From Paraburkholderia sp. (GTDB lineage Bacteria; Pseudomonadota; Gammaproteobacteria; Burkholderiales; Burkholderiaceae), in NCBI RefSeq assembly GCF_004298475.1, contig NZ_SCRP01000002.1, positions 62,001 through 126,000 on the forward strand: a DNA stretch of 64,000 bases, in the 5' to 3' direction. The position numbers and the translations under genes were made by a program. Numbering within the stretch: the stretch's first letter is position 1; every line of letters begins with the position of its first letter. The notes beneath the pieces were generated by a model, which was given only the letters and a program-made list of their open reading frames with translations, was not told the origin of the DNA and ran no database searches. Shown one piece after another: positions 29,135 through 37,903 of the stretch.

Positions 29135-30553
29135 TCAGGATGAAAGACGATCGGGTTGCGCCTGGCGCGTGCCCGATCTGGCACCGCCTTGCAGCGCGGA
29201 CCTCGCGTTGCGCTGCCAGAACCGGTACGCGAGCGCGAGCGCGGCGAGCCACACCGGAAGCAGATACACGGAAATCCGCAGTTCCGGCGAGAGATACATT
29301 ACAACGAGAACGCCCGCGAGGAAAACCAGACATAAATAGTTCGTGAACGGATACCCGAGACTCTTGAACATCGTCATCTGTTGGGCGCGCGCCTTGTCGC
29401 GGCGGAACTTCAGGTGAATGAGGCTGATCATCGCCCAGTTGATGATGAGCGCCGACACGACGAGCCCCATCAGCAGTTCGAACGCCTTGCCGGGCATGAA
29501 ATAGTTGACGATCACGCACACGCCGGTCGCGAGCGCGGAGACGCCGAGCGCCGCAAGCGGAATGCCGCGGCGGTTGACCTTGAGCAGCGACTTCGGCGCA
29601 TTGCCTTGCTGCGCGAGGCCGTAAAGCATGCGGCTGTTGCAGTAGACGCCGCTGTTGTACACGGAGAGCGCGGCCGTCAGCACGATGAGATTGAGCACGC
29701 CTGCAACGAGATCGCTGTTCATCGCGTGGAAAATCAGCACGAACGGACTGCCGCCCGTCACGACCTTTTGCCATGGGTACAGCGAGAGCAGCACGGCGAG
29801 CGCGCCCACGTAGAAAAGCAGGATGCGGTAGATGACCTGATTGGTCGCGCGCGGGATCGTGTGCGCGGGATCGTCGGCTTCGGCGGCTGTGATGCCGACG
29901 AGTTCGAGGCCGCCGAACGAGAACATCACGACGGCCATCGCCATCACGAGGCCGCTCACGCCGTGCGGGAAAAAGCCGCCGTGCCGCCAGAGGTTGGCCA
30001 CGCTGGCGTCGGGACCGGCATGACCGCTCACGAGCAGCCAGCCGCCGAACGCAATCATGCCGACAATCGCGAGCACCTTGATGATCGCGAACCAGAACTC
30101 CAGTTCGCCATACGACTTCACGCTCGTGAGATTGATCGCGTTGATGATCGCGAAAAACGCGAGCGCCGACACCCACGTGGGCAGGTTCGGCCACCAGTAG
30201 TGCATGTAGATGCCGACGGCGGACAGCTCGGCCATGCTCACGAGGATGTACAGCACCCAATAGTTCCAGCCCGAGAGAAAGCCTGCGAACGGACCGAAGT
30301 ACTTGTCGGCGAAATAGCTGAACGAGCCCGCGACCGGTTCGTCGACGACCATCTCGCCGAGCTGGCGCATGATGAAGAACGCGATGATGCCCGCAATGCC
30401 GTAGCCGAGCAGCACCGAAGGCCCGGCCGTCTGGATCGTCTGCGCGATGCCGAGGAAAAGACCTGTGCCAATTGCGCCGCCAAGTGCGATCAGCTGAATA
30501 TGGCGGTTCTTGAGGCCACGTTTGAGCTGGCCGCTTTTATCGTTTGAAGTCAT
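29135..30553 (-). CDS. Amino acid permease of the AroP/PheP/LysP type (AAT family)
   Basis: A 472-residue inner-membrane transporter with 12 predicted helices. The N-terminus RHIQLIALGGAIGTGLFLGI is the family signature, followed by GEMVVDEPVAGSFSYFADKY and FSFGGLELVGITAAEADDP. These AAT-family proteins are proton symporters for aromatic, basic or other amino acids. Co-transcription with an aromatic aminotransferase suggests phenylalanine, tyrosine or a similar substrate, but this is inference. Confidence 0.9.
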   Translation of the reverse strand: MTSNDKSGQLKRGLKNRHIQLIALGGAIGTGLFLGIAQTIQTAGPSVLLGYGIAGIIAFFIMRQLGEMVVDEPVAGSFSYFADKYFGPFAGFLSGWNYWVLYILVSMAELSAVGIYMHYWWPNLPTWVSALAFFAIINAINLTSVKSYGELEFWFAIIKVLAIVGMIAFGGWLLVSGHAGPDASVANLWRHGGFFPHGVSGLVMAMAVVMFSFGGLELVGITAAEADDPAHTIPRATNQVIYRILLFYVGALAVLLSLYPWQKVVTGGSPFVLIFHAMNSDLVAGVLNLIVLTAALSVYNSGVYCNSRMLYGLAQQGNAPKSLLKVNRRGIPLAALGVSALATGVCVIVNYFMPGKAFELLMGLVVSALIINWAMISLIHLKFRRDKARAQQMTMFKSLGYPFTNYLCLVFLAGVLVVMYLSPELRISVYLLPVWLAALALAYRFWQRNARSALQGGARSGTRQAQPDRLSS

Positions 30554-31251
30554 GTTTTTCCGGTCGCCTCAGTGCGGCGTATCCGGCCAACGATTTTAAA
30601 TAATCAGGAAATAAAAATGCGCGCGCAATGAACTGGGGCGAAGCGCGCAGCCGGACGCGCGAGGCGATGGCGCGCGGTTTGAGCCCCTGCGGCATGATTT
30701 CTTTCCCACATAAGCTTCGACGGCATAAAAAACTCTTTCACGGACAATAAGTTAATGATTTTACCGTGTCTCGAGACCGCCAGCGACAGCGCACGCTTGC
30801 GCGGAACGCCGCACCGCACATGGCATATCGTTCCCAGGCCGAAAATCTGACAATCACACAACAAAAATCGGGAAATACTCCCTAATCTGGAATATCTCCC
30901 GTGCTGTAAGCTGAAAACCGGTTTAGCTCGATTTGGATGGGGAAATCGCACAGCAAGCGCCATCGTGCGTAACAGCGGTTTTAGCCGTTCTTCCTGATGG
31001 CAGGTGACCGTCGATTTCTCTATTTTATTAGCATTACTGAGTTAGCCATTGTAGATCAGGGTTCCAAATCTTTCGCAAAGCCTGTATCCGCTCCCGGTGA
31101 TCCAGGTGATACAGCTTTCTTTACGGAGTCGCCGCTCCCCTGCCGATTCCAACATGGCCCGTTTTATCGCTACACGATTCTGTTTGCCCTGTTTGCCGAC
31201 GCGTGCTGTCCCTCTCCGGGGTTGACGTTTCATCAATAATGAGGTCTGCAA
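30554..31251. promoter_or_regulatory. AT-rich divergent intergenic region (permease / glucose dehydrogenase)
   Basis: About 700 bp with lower GC than the surroundings. No gene is supported; a 119-codon minus-strand frame at 30604-30963 lacks family resemblance. The region must hold promoters for the permease-tyrB unit and for the glucose dehydrogenase. No TyrR-type box matching TGTAAA-N6-TTTACA was found. Confidence 0.3.
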
Positions 31252-32712
31252 GTGAACAAGAAAATCCTGTGCGCATTAATCGCTCCGCTCGTATTTTCTG
31301 CAGGGGCCGCCCATGCCGATTCGCCGCCGCCAGTAGGCACCCATTTCGCGGCGCTGCCCGATCACTTCACGAAGCGCGTGCTCGTTACCGGCCTCAAAAA
31401 TCCGCACAACATGGTGCTGGGGCCGGACGGGCAACTCTGGCTGACCGAACAGGCCACCAGGCGCGTGCTGCGCGTCGATCCGAAGACCGGCAAGCTTTCG
31501 GTGCTGGCCGAGATTCCCGACGTGGTCTACGACGAGGGGCATCAAAACGGCCTGCTCGGCATTGCCCTCCACCCGGAACTGCTCAAGCGCACGGGACATG
31601 ACTACGTCTATGTTTCCATGACCTACGCAACCGGCAAGGGCGGCGATGCCCCGAACGCCACCTTGATCCGCCGCTATACGTACGACGCGAACACCGGCAA
31701 GCTCGCGCATCCGGTCGACCTGATCAAGGGCATGCCGTCGAGCTTCGACCATCAGTCGGCGCGCCTGCTGTTCGGCCCGGACCACAAACTCTATTACTCG
31801 ATCGGCGACCAGGGCCACAACCAGTTCTCCTATCTCTGCCAGCCGAATCACGCGCAGGACATTCCCACTGAAGCCCAGATCAAGGCGGCGGACTACTCGC
31901 TATACCAGGGCAAGATCCTGCGTCTGAACGTCGACGGTTCGATCCCGAAGGACAACCCGGTGATTCACGGCGTTAAAAGCCATATCTATGCGTACGGGAT
32001 CCGTAACACGCAGGGCATGGTGTTCTCGCCGAACGGCAAGCTGTTTGCGGCCGAGCATGGTCCGAACACCGACGACGAGCTGAACCTGATCGTGCCGGGC
32101 GGCAACTATGGCTGGCCGCACGTCGCGGGCCGCAAGGACGATTCCGGTTACGCGTATGCGAACTGGTCGGCAGCGAAAGGCGGCTGCGAGGCGCTGAGGG
32201 AGAAGGAGAAGGACCCTGCCCAAAACGGCCTCAAGGTGCCGGACGCCGTACCGGTAACGAAAGAATCGCAATGGTCGGATCCGGCCTTCGTCGAACCGAT
32301 CAAAACCTTCTACACCGTACCGAGCAATTTCGACTTCAACGATCCGGTCTGCGCAGACAAGAATCTGTACTTCATCTGCTGGCCGACTATCGCGCCGTCG
32401 TCCGTGACGTACTACAAGGGCGGCCCGCACGGCGTGCCGGGCTGGGAGCATTCGCTGCTCATCACATCGCTCAAGCGCGGTCTCGTGTTCCGCGTGAAGC
32501 TGGATGCAACCAATACCGTTGCGATGGGCGACGCCACTCCGCTGTTCCGCTCGATTAACCGCTATCGGGAAATCGTCGCGAGCCATGACGGCTCGACGAT
32601 CTACGTCGCGACCGACTCCGCCGGCCTGGGCACGACCGAAGCAGGGAATGCTTCGTTCAAGCTCGATAATCCGGGGTCGATTATCGAGTTCAAGTACACC
32701 GCGGGTAAGTAA
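31252..32712 (+). CDS. gdhB: Soluble PQQ-dependent glucose dehydrogenase
   Basis: A 486-residue periplasmic beta-propeller enzyme with a Sec signal (residues 1-22, ending AHA-DS). It follows the Acinetobacter soluble glucose dehydrogenase: DEGHQNGLLGIALHPE, catalytic His167 in FDHQSARLLFGPDHKLYYSI, GDQGHNQFSYL, LRLNVDGSIPKDNPVIHGV, and LNLIVPGGNYGWPHVAGRKD with calcium/PQQ-binding residues. It oxidises aldoses to lactones with PQQ as cofactor. Start is a GTG at 31252 after GAGG. No pqq biosynthesis genes lie in the window. A strong terminator follows, so it is monocistronic. Confidence 0.9.
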   Translation: MNKKILCALIAPLVFSAGAAHADSPPPVGTHFAALPDHFTKRVLVTGLKNPHNMVLGPDGQLWLTEQATRRVLRVDPKTGKLSVLAEIPDVVYDEGHQNGLLGIALHPELLKRTGHDYVYVSMTYATGKGGDAPNATLIRRYTYDANTGKLAHPVDLIKGMPSSFDHQSARLLFGPDHKLYYSIGDQGHNQFSYLCQPNHAQDIPTEAQIKAADYSLYQGKILRLNVDGSIPKDNPVIHGVKSHIYAYGIRNTQGMVFSPNGKLFAAEHGPNTDDELNLIVPGGNYGWPHVAGRKDDSGYAYANWSAAKGGCEALREKEKDPAQNGLKVPDAVPVTKESQWSDPAFVEPIKTFYTVPSNFDFNDPVCADKNLYFICWPTIAPSSVTYYKGGPHGVPGWEHSLLITSLKRGLVFRVKLDATNTVAMGDATPLFRSINRYREIVASHDGSTIYVATDSAGLGTTEAGNASFKLDNPGSIIEFKYTAGK

Positions 32713-32732
32713 GGGCGGGATGTTGTTCTGTC

Positions 32733-32770
32733 AAACCCGGGCGCGGGGAAATCCAGCCCGGGTTTTTATT
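32733..32770 (+). terminator. Intrinsic terminator of gdhB
   Basis: AAACCCGGGC pairs with GCCCGGGTTT around a 13-nt loop, followed by TTTATTTTG. Confidence 0.92.
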
Positions 32771-32801
32771 TTGTTTTTATTGCGACTGATTTACTGGTTA
32801 T

Positions 32802-32816
32802 TCCCACTCGGTTGTC
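32802..32816 (-). repeat. Distal att-like copy of the guaA 3' end
   Basis: Read on the minus strand, the bases ACAACCGAGTGGGAATAA code TTEWE-stop, mirroring the guaA C-terminus TIEWE-stop. It lies 32 bp beyond the gdhB terminator, the expected place for the far junction of a guaA-inserted island. Confidence 0.6.
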
Positions 32817-32871
32817 AATCCGAGGCTGGAGCCTTGTGGGGATGGCGTTTCCACCTAGCCACGCGATGTCG

Positions 32872-33053
32872 ATACCGTCGCCGATACCGAAAATCGTGCC
32901 CGGCAATTGATGGCTGTTATCGGAACACGCCGGAGTATCAATGCTCGTTTTGTTTGAAAAATCGCGAATACTGATCGCCCCAAGGTGATGTGTGACTGCA
33001 ATACCGTCGCTAATACCGTCAGCATCGTTAGAACGCGGTCCTCAATACCGTCA
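32872..33053 (+). repeat. Left-end ATACCGTC(A/G) repeats
   Basis: Copies at 32872-32880, 33001-33009, 33013-33021 and 33045-33053, plus a partial copy at 32884-32890. The last copy overlaps the hipA stop codon. They resemble recombinase arm-type sites. No gene is seen in 32817-33050. Confidence 0.6.
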
Positions 33054-34304
33054 CAACCGCAATGCGGCGCTAAGATCCTCGTGCTCGAAGGCACTTGCCA
33101 TCCGTGCCATCTCTGCGCGCGTGCAACCCACTTCCTGGGCAACCGCTTGCCATGCCCGGGTAACGTCGGCTACCTCCCGGATCGTGGCCCGAGCCTGTTT
33201 CAGCGTCAGGCCAAAAAACTCCGCCGCATTTGCCAGGAGTCCCACCGAGCACGTTCCCTCGTCGAGATCGATATTGGTCGTCAGGATGCGCGCCTTCAGA
33301 TCGGTCGGCGTGGGATTGAGGTCATAGGCCGGTGACAATATCCACCCATCTCGCCCCGCCCACAGGAAGCCGTGGTTGCGCAAATGGTCATCCACATTGG
33401 AAACCAGAACATTGAACGTCACGCGACGATACAACTGCGCAGCGTCTGCCCGCGCCTTCGCCCCGTGTTGTGTCAGTGCGTCAACTAGTTCGGGATAACT
33501 GCCGCGTTGGCCGTCCCGCGACCCCGTCATCGACATAGCCGAGAGAAAGGGAATGCGAATGTTGCCCGCGCGATCGAAGCGGCGCGATAGCAGTACCGGC
33601 TTGCCTGCTACGTGGAGCAGTTCGTGGTGCGGAGTGGATATGCCGGCGCGTTCAGCCAATCGCAGTGCGATTTCCTCCCAAGTCTCGATGCTGTAGTCAT
33701 CATTCTCCTTCGGAAATTTGGCAATCGACAAATGGCCGTGCTGGTCGATGACCGAGGCCTTGGGGCGCGCACCACCGAGCGACGACCCAGGCGCGAAGAT
33801 GAGTTGCAGATCCTCATCGGTTTCCTCGTCGCGGAGAATACGTTCGGTGATTTGCAGCAGCCGCCCCAGTTCGATGATTGCGGGAACACCGGTGGGTACA
33901 GGCGCTTGGAACTCGTCCTCTCCGTTCCAGCGAAACCGCAGGGCGCCCAGCCGCGTTTCATCAGCCACGCCCAGCAGATAATCGAGTTCACCGAGCGTAC
34001 GGACGTGCCGCCCTTCCCGTTCGGCTTGGTGACGCTCCGAACGCTGCATGAGACGGCGCCCCCAGGTATCGGGAGCCGAATCGCCGATCGAACCAAAGAT
34101 CGGTTGATCGGGCTGCGGTGGAAAGATACCGCGCGTCAACGCCAGCGCTGGTTCGATAGAAAAGCGATCGTCGTCGGCCAGCCAAGCCTCGTCATATTCG
34201 AACGTAACCGTTGCTTCCCGACGCGACGTATGGCGCCTGAGCAGCCCTACCGGTCGTGACGTGCCAGCAAGATCGATATAGACGTCAACATCAGCCATGA
34301 TCAC
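33051..34304 (-). CDS. hipA: HipA family serine/threonine kinase toxin
   Basis: A 417-residue kinase-like toxin. The N-terminal subdomain (VDVYIDLAGTSRPVGLLRRH) and the GDSAPDTWGRRLM segment match HipA. The core has the glycine-rich loop GSSLGGARPK (173-182), the lysine strand LSIAKFP, the catalytic motif NVDDHLRN (303-310) and the metal motif LSPAYDLNP. HipA proteins phosphorylate aminoacyl-tRNA synthetases, causing growth arrest. GTG at 34304 overlaps the antitoxin stop by 4 bp; an ATG six bases later (34298) is an alternative. All catalytic residues are present, so it should be active. Confidence 0.9.
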   Translation of the reverse strand: MIMADVDVYIDLAGTSRPVGLLRRHTSRREATVTFEYDEAWLADDDRFSIEPALALTRGIFPPQPDQPIFGSIGDSAPDTWGRRLMQRSERHQAEREGRHVRTLGELDYLLGVADETRLGALRFRWNGEDEFQAPVPTGVPAIIELGRLLQITERILRDEETDEDLQLIFAPGSSLGGARPKASVIDQHGHLSIAKFPKENDDYSIETWEEIALRLAERAGISTPHHELLHVAGKPVLLSRRFDRAGNIRIPFLSAMSMTGSRDGQRGSYPELVDALTQHGAKARADAAQLYRRVTFNVLVSNVDDHLRNHGFLWAGRDGWILSPAYDLNPTPTDLKARILTTNIDLDEGTCSVGLLANAAEFFGLTLKQARATIREVADVTRAWQAVAQEVGCTRAEMARMASAFEHEDLSAALRL

Positions 34305-34627
34305 CCTTTTCCTCTCGTTCGCGGCAGACGGACACGCTGCGGCAGTGCCGCGGTCGCCAGGGCGAGTCCCGTCGTATCCCGATCGGTGCCAGCGGATTCG
34401 CTCAGCCCGTCAAGGAGTCCCAGCGCCTGCAGCACGGCCGCGTAGATGCCGATGCTTACACCCGGATCTCCTGCTTCGACCCGCTGCAGTGTCGCGCGCG
34501 ACGTGAAAGCCCGTTCGGCAATCACCGCCATGGTCAGCTTGCGGCGGCGGCGCGCATCATGGATATCGGCGCCTAGTTTTCGCAATGCCCGTCGGACGGC
34601 AGCGGAAGGCGTATGAGGAGTTGGCAT
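34301..34627 (-). CDS. hipB: HipB-like XRE family antitoxin
   Basis: A 108-residue DNA-binding protein with one helix-turn-helix (LTMAVIAERAFTSRATLQRV, about residues 31-50) after an Arg-rich helix. It precedes hipA and overlaps it by 4 bp, the standard antitoxin-toxin order. It should neutralise HipA and repress its own promoter; a perfect dyad lies 14 bp upstream of its start. The C-terminal tail is short and basic. Confidence 0.85.
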   Translation of the reverse strand: MPTPHTPSAAVRRALRKLGADIHDARRRRKLTMAVIAERAFTSRATLQRVEAGDPGVSIGIYAAVLQALGLLDGLSESAGTDRDTTGLALATAALPQRVRLPRTRGKG

Positions 34628-34640
34628 GCCGTCACCTTCG

Positions 34641-34660
34641 TAATGCGTTAAGTGGCATTA
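34641..34660 (-). promoter_or_regulatory. Candidate HipB operator
   Basis: TAATGC-N8-GCATTA is a perfect dyad with 8-bp spacing, the same layout as the E. coli HipB operator (TATCC-N8-GGATA). On the minus strand an extended -10-like TGATACTTT lies just before it, so binding would block transcription of hipBA. Confidence 0.55.
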
Positions 34661-35099
34661 AAGTATCACGAAGATAACATTTTATCCGAAAGCTGTCTGC
34701 GGGCGGGGCAGGCACAGCCTATGTTGTCTGGCACCTCCGTCGGCAACGCGTGCCCGGTAAACTTGAAAAGTCCGGAGGAATCAAGCAGGCCAGTACTGTC
34801 AACGATACCCAGATTCCGGCTTGGCACTAGCGGCATTTGGTGGAGGGCTCGGGGTGCCAGAAATCAGCAAGAATTCTTACATTTATATTACGCTCCACCC
34901 CCATGAGCGCACTTGTTCAACCGCATTCAATTGCAAACTCAATGCCTGCGCCAGGAACGCATGGCGTCTCACAACATTCCTGATCAAGCGCCGGAATATG
35001 TCCGAAAAAGGACTCGGTGCCCCCTTCAGCGCCTGCGGGCTACAGCATAATTCCAATCATTTACTATTGCGCACGAGATAGAAGAGAGGAGCCGATCCT
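34661..35099 (+). promoter_or_regulatory. Upstream region of the Wadjet operon
   Basis: About 440 bp without a supported gene, AT-richer toward the right. A candidate promoter has GCTACA at 35039-35044 and TACTAT at 35062-35067 with 17-bp spacing, giving a short leader before the GAGAGGAG ribosome-binding site of jetA. Confidence 0.35.
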
Positions 35100-36632
35100 G
35101 TGCAGTCGAATGCAACTGCAGCAGAACTTTTCAAGCATTTGGGCGCCGAGAAGTCCACGCTCTATCGATGCATCATGGATGTCTTCGCCGCGGCCAAGCG
35201 ACAATACAGGCTCCAGCTTCGCCCCGACGAGGTTCTCGCTGAGGCGAACTGGTCCGAAGGGATGCCGCGTATCGAGGAAGTCAACGCTGCACTGACCCAA
35301 CTGACCGAATGGGGAAATCTCGAATCCCAGCCAGATACGGCACGCGTTTCTTCGCTCAACGACTTTTACCGCGCACGCTTTCTCTACCGGCTTTCTCACG
35401 GGGGCGAGGCCGTGGAAACGAGCCTCGCCGTGTTCTTCCAGACACTACAGCGACGGGCCGAATTGCAAAGCGTGGCGCTGGAAGACATTGCCAGCCGCCT
35501 GCAGGCTCTACAGCAGCTGATCGACGATGACACCCCCGAAAATGGACTCGACGTCGCCAAGACACACCAGCTCCTGCGCGATCTGGTCGGCGTCTTCCAT
35601 GACCTTGCAGAGAACGCACAGGCATTCATGGCAGGCGTCGCGCGAAGCCTGGAGCTTCGGCAAGCCGAAGCACATGCTGTCGTCGCATACAAACGCCGCC
35701 TCATCGACTACCTCGATCGCTTCCTTGGGGATCTGGTACGGCGCTCCGACTTCATCGCTCGGCTCATCGAGGAACTAGGTCCCCGCATCGACTCTGTCTT
35801 CCTTCTCGTGGCGGACCGAGAAGCCCAGGATGCCGCTCCGGAAGACGCGCAGAATCAAGCCGACGAAAAATTGAGGCGCTGGCGGGCTTGGCGTGAACGT
35901 TGGAAAGGCCTGCGCGGCTGGTTTTTGTCGACGGGACAGGAACCACCTCAAGCCGAGTTGCTGCGCGCACGCGCACGCGCCGCCATACCGCTACTCTTGG
36001 GCGCCATCGCCACATTGAACGAACGCCGCAGCGGACGTAGTGACCGCTCTGCCGACTTTCGCACGCTCGCCTACTGGTTCGCCGCATGCAACAGCGGCAG
36101 CGAAGCCCATCGGATGGCGCGGGCAGCTTTCGCACTTCATCCCGCCCAGCACTATTCCCTGAATCCCCAGGCCGATGACGACCTGCCTGCCAGCACGCCT
36201 TGGGCAGATGCGCCGCCGCTCCAAATCAACCCTCGCTTGCGCGAATATGGCGAGGCCGCCCCCCGGGGACCGCTCCCGAAGGTACGTGACCGCAGCACGG
36301 AGCGCGCGCTTATGGCCGAGCAGTTGGCAGAAGAATCACGCCAGGTCGATGCTGCTCGGCAACGCTTGGCCACCGGGCGTCCAATCCGCCTGTCCGAGCT
36401 GGGCGACCTGGACGTTCACGCCTTCGCCCTGTTTCTCAATCTTCTAGGAGAAGCACTGACCGAACAAGTGCATCCCGACCAGCCCGTCGAGCGCCAGACG
36501 GGCGACGGACTCCTCCATATCCGCATGGAGCCGCTCGATGCCACCACCGAAGCTCGCATCACGACCTCTGCCGGCGTTTTCGCGGGCCGGGATCACCTTC
36601 TCACGATCACGCTTACGCAAGAACCGACATGA
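35100..36632 (+). CDS. jetA: Wadjet type II protein JetA (DUF2397 / TIGR02677)
   Basis: A 510-residue protein of the DUF2397 family, the kleisin-like subunit of type II Wadjet, comparable to MukF. It begins with a winged-helix-like region (TAAELFKHLGAEKSTLYRCI) and has long helices in the middle, such as SLELRQAEAHAVVAYKRRLI. In Wadjet, JetA bridges the JetC ATPase heads with JetB. The GTG start at 35100 has AGAGAGGAG eight bases upstream. Its stop overlaps the next start by 4 bp. All four Jet genes are intact and in the canonical order A-B-C-D. Confidence 0.9.
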   Translation: MQSNATAAELFKHLGAEKSTLYRCIMDVFAAAKRQYRLQLRPDEVLAEANWSEGMPRIEEVNAALTQLTEWGNLESQPDTARVSSLNDFYRARFLYRLSHGGEAVETSLAVFFQTLQRRAELQSVALEDIASRLQALQQLIDDDTPENGLDVAKTHQLLRDLVGVFHDLAENAQAFMAGVARSLELRQAEAHAVVAYKRRLIDYLDRFLGDLVRRSDFIARLIEELGPRIDSVFLLVADREAQDAAPEDAQNQADEKLRRWRAWRERWKGLRGWFLSTGQEPPQAELLRARARAAIPLLLGAIATLNERRSGRSDRSADFRTLAYWFAACNSGSEAHRMARAAFALHPAQHYSLNPQADDDLPASTPWADAPPLQINPRLREYGEAAPRGPLPKVRDRSTERALMAEQLAEESRQVDAARQRLATGRPIRLSELGDLDVHAFALFLNLLGEALTEQVHPDQPVERQTGDGLLHIRMEPLDATTEARITTSAGVFAGRDHLLTITLTQEPT

Positions 36633-37903
36633 CTGCACGCACATCATGGGGACACGATCGTCAGCGAATCGGTGAACTCCAACGTGTCCAACAACAAGAC
36701 GAGTTTCGCCGAGCGCTGCGTGCGCTGCTGTTGCAGCCGCTGATGGCACCGGACCATGACGCTTTCCCGGCGGTACGCCGCCAAGCCGAACGACTGCGCG
36801 ACTGGTTTGCGCGGGAAACCGGCTGGCCCCTGCATGTCGAACGCGATGGCGCCCGGCTTTTCAAGCGCCCCGCGAACCTAGCCGATGATACACGCGGGCT
36901 GCCGAACTTCGACCGGCAGCGCTATGTCTTGCTCTGCCTCGCGTGTGCCGTGCTCGAGAGAGCTGATCCGCAGATTACGTTGCAGTTGCTCGGCGAACGC
37001 CTGATGCAGTTGGCGTCCGATCCAACGTTGGTTTCTTGCGGCTTCCAGTTCACGCTCGGTAGCGTTGCCGAGCGGCGTGACCTCGTTGCCGTGTGTCGCA
37101 CTCTGCTCGACTTCGGCGCCTTACAACGTGTCGCTGGCGACGAGGATAATTTCGTCCATGAAAATGGCTGGGCGCAATCAGACGCACTCTACGATGTCCA
37201 GCGGCGCATGCTGGCGGGCATGCTCGCAGCTGTGCGTGGACCGTCGACGTGGCGTGTCGAAGATGCACCGATCGATTTCGAGGATCGGTTGCGCTCATTG
37301 GTAGCGGAGCACGTTGCCGACAGCGAACAGGGACATCGCGATGCTCTTCGTCACCATCTGGCGCGCCGGCTTCTGGACGATCCCGTGATCTACGGCGCGT
37401 CCTTGGATCCCGAGCATCTCGCATACTTCATCAATCAGCGCGGCGCAATGGCAGCCCGCCTTTGCGAAGCCGCTGGACTCACCGCTGAGCAGCGAGCCGA
37501 AGGGCTCGCGTTGACCGATGAATCGGGAGAGCTCACCGACATCTCGATGCCTGCCGAAGGAACTGAAGCACACATTACGCTGCTGGTCGCCGAGTTTTTG
37601 GCCTCACGCCTGCGAGAGGTGCCGGAAATCGCATTGACATCCCAAGACGCTGTAGCCGCCTTCCTGCGCGGTGCCACGGAGCAATATGGTCGCTACTGGC
37701 GCAAATCGGCACGCGAACCTGGCGCTGAAATGGAGCTGGCCGAAATCGCACTCGACCGATTGGAGCGGCTGCAACTGATTGTCCGAATCCATCGCGAGAT
37801 TCGACCGCTGCCGGCCATCGCCCGCTTCGCTCTGGGCAATCCCGAAATTCGTTCGAAAGCAACCGGCGACGTTACTCCAGAATTATTGCTTATAGACACA
37901 TGA
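36629..37903 (+). CDS. jetB: Wadjet type II protein JetB (DUF2398 / TIGR02678)
   Basis: A 424-residue DUF2398 protein, the KITE/MukE-like subunit. Features include FDRQRYVLLCLACAVLERAD and repeated winged-helix stretches, and LDPEHLAYFINQRGAMAARL. It stands between jetA and jetC with ATGA overlaps on both sides (36629-36632 and 37900-37903), so subunits are made in a coupled way. It binds the JetA-JetC complex that extrudes DNA loops to sense circular DNA size. Confidence 0.9.
   Translation: MTARTSWGHDRQRIGELQRVQQQDEFRRALRALLLQPLMAPDHDAFPAVRRQAERLRDWFARETGWPLHVERDGARLFKRPANLADDTRGLPNFDRQRYVLLCLACAVLERADPQITLQLLGERLMQLASDPTLVSCGFQFTLGSVAERRDLVAVCRTLLDFGALQRVAGDEDNFVHENGWAQSDALYDVQRRMLAGMLAAVRGPSTWRVEDAPIDFEDRLRSLVAEHVADSEQGHRDALRHHLARRLLDDPVIYGASLDPEHLAYFINQRGAMAARLCEAAGLTAEQRAEGLALTDESGELTDISMPAEGTEAHITLLVAEFLASRLREVPEIALTSQDAVAAFLRGATEQYGRYWRKSAREPGAEMELAEIALDRLERLQLIVRIHREIRPLPAIARFALGNPEIRSKATGDVTPELLLIDT

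Noticed and set aside
30604..30963. A 119-codon minus-strand open frame upstream of the permease
   Set aside because: No recognisable motif, irregular codon use, and it lies in an AT-rich promoter region.
32820..33050. ATACCGTC repeats as a CRISPR or plasmid iteron origin
   Set aside because: Spacing is irregular, copies are few and no replication protein gene is nearby; their presence at both island ends fits recombinase arm sites better.
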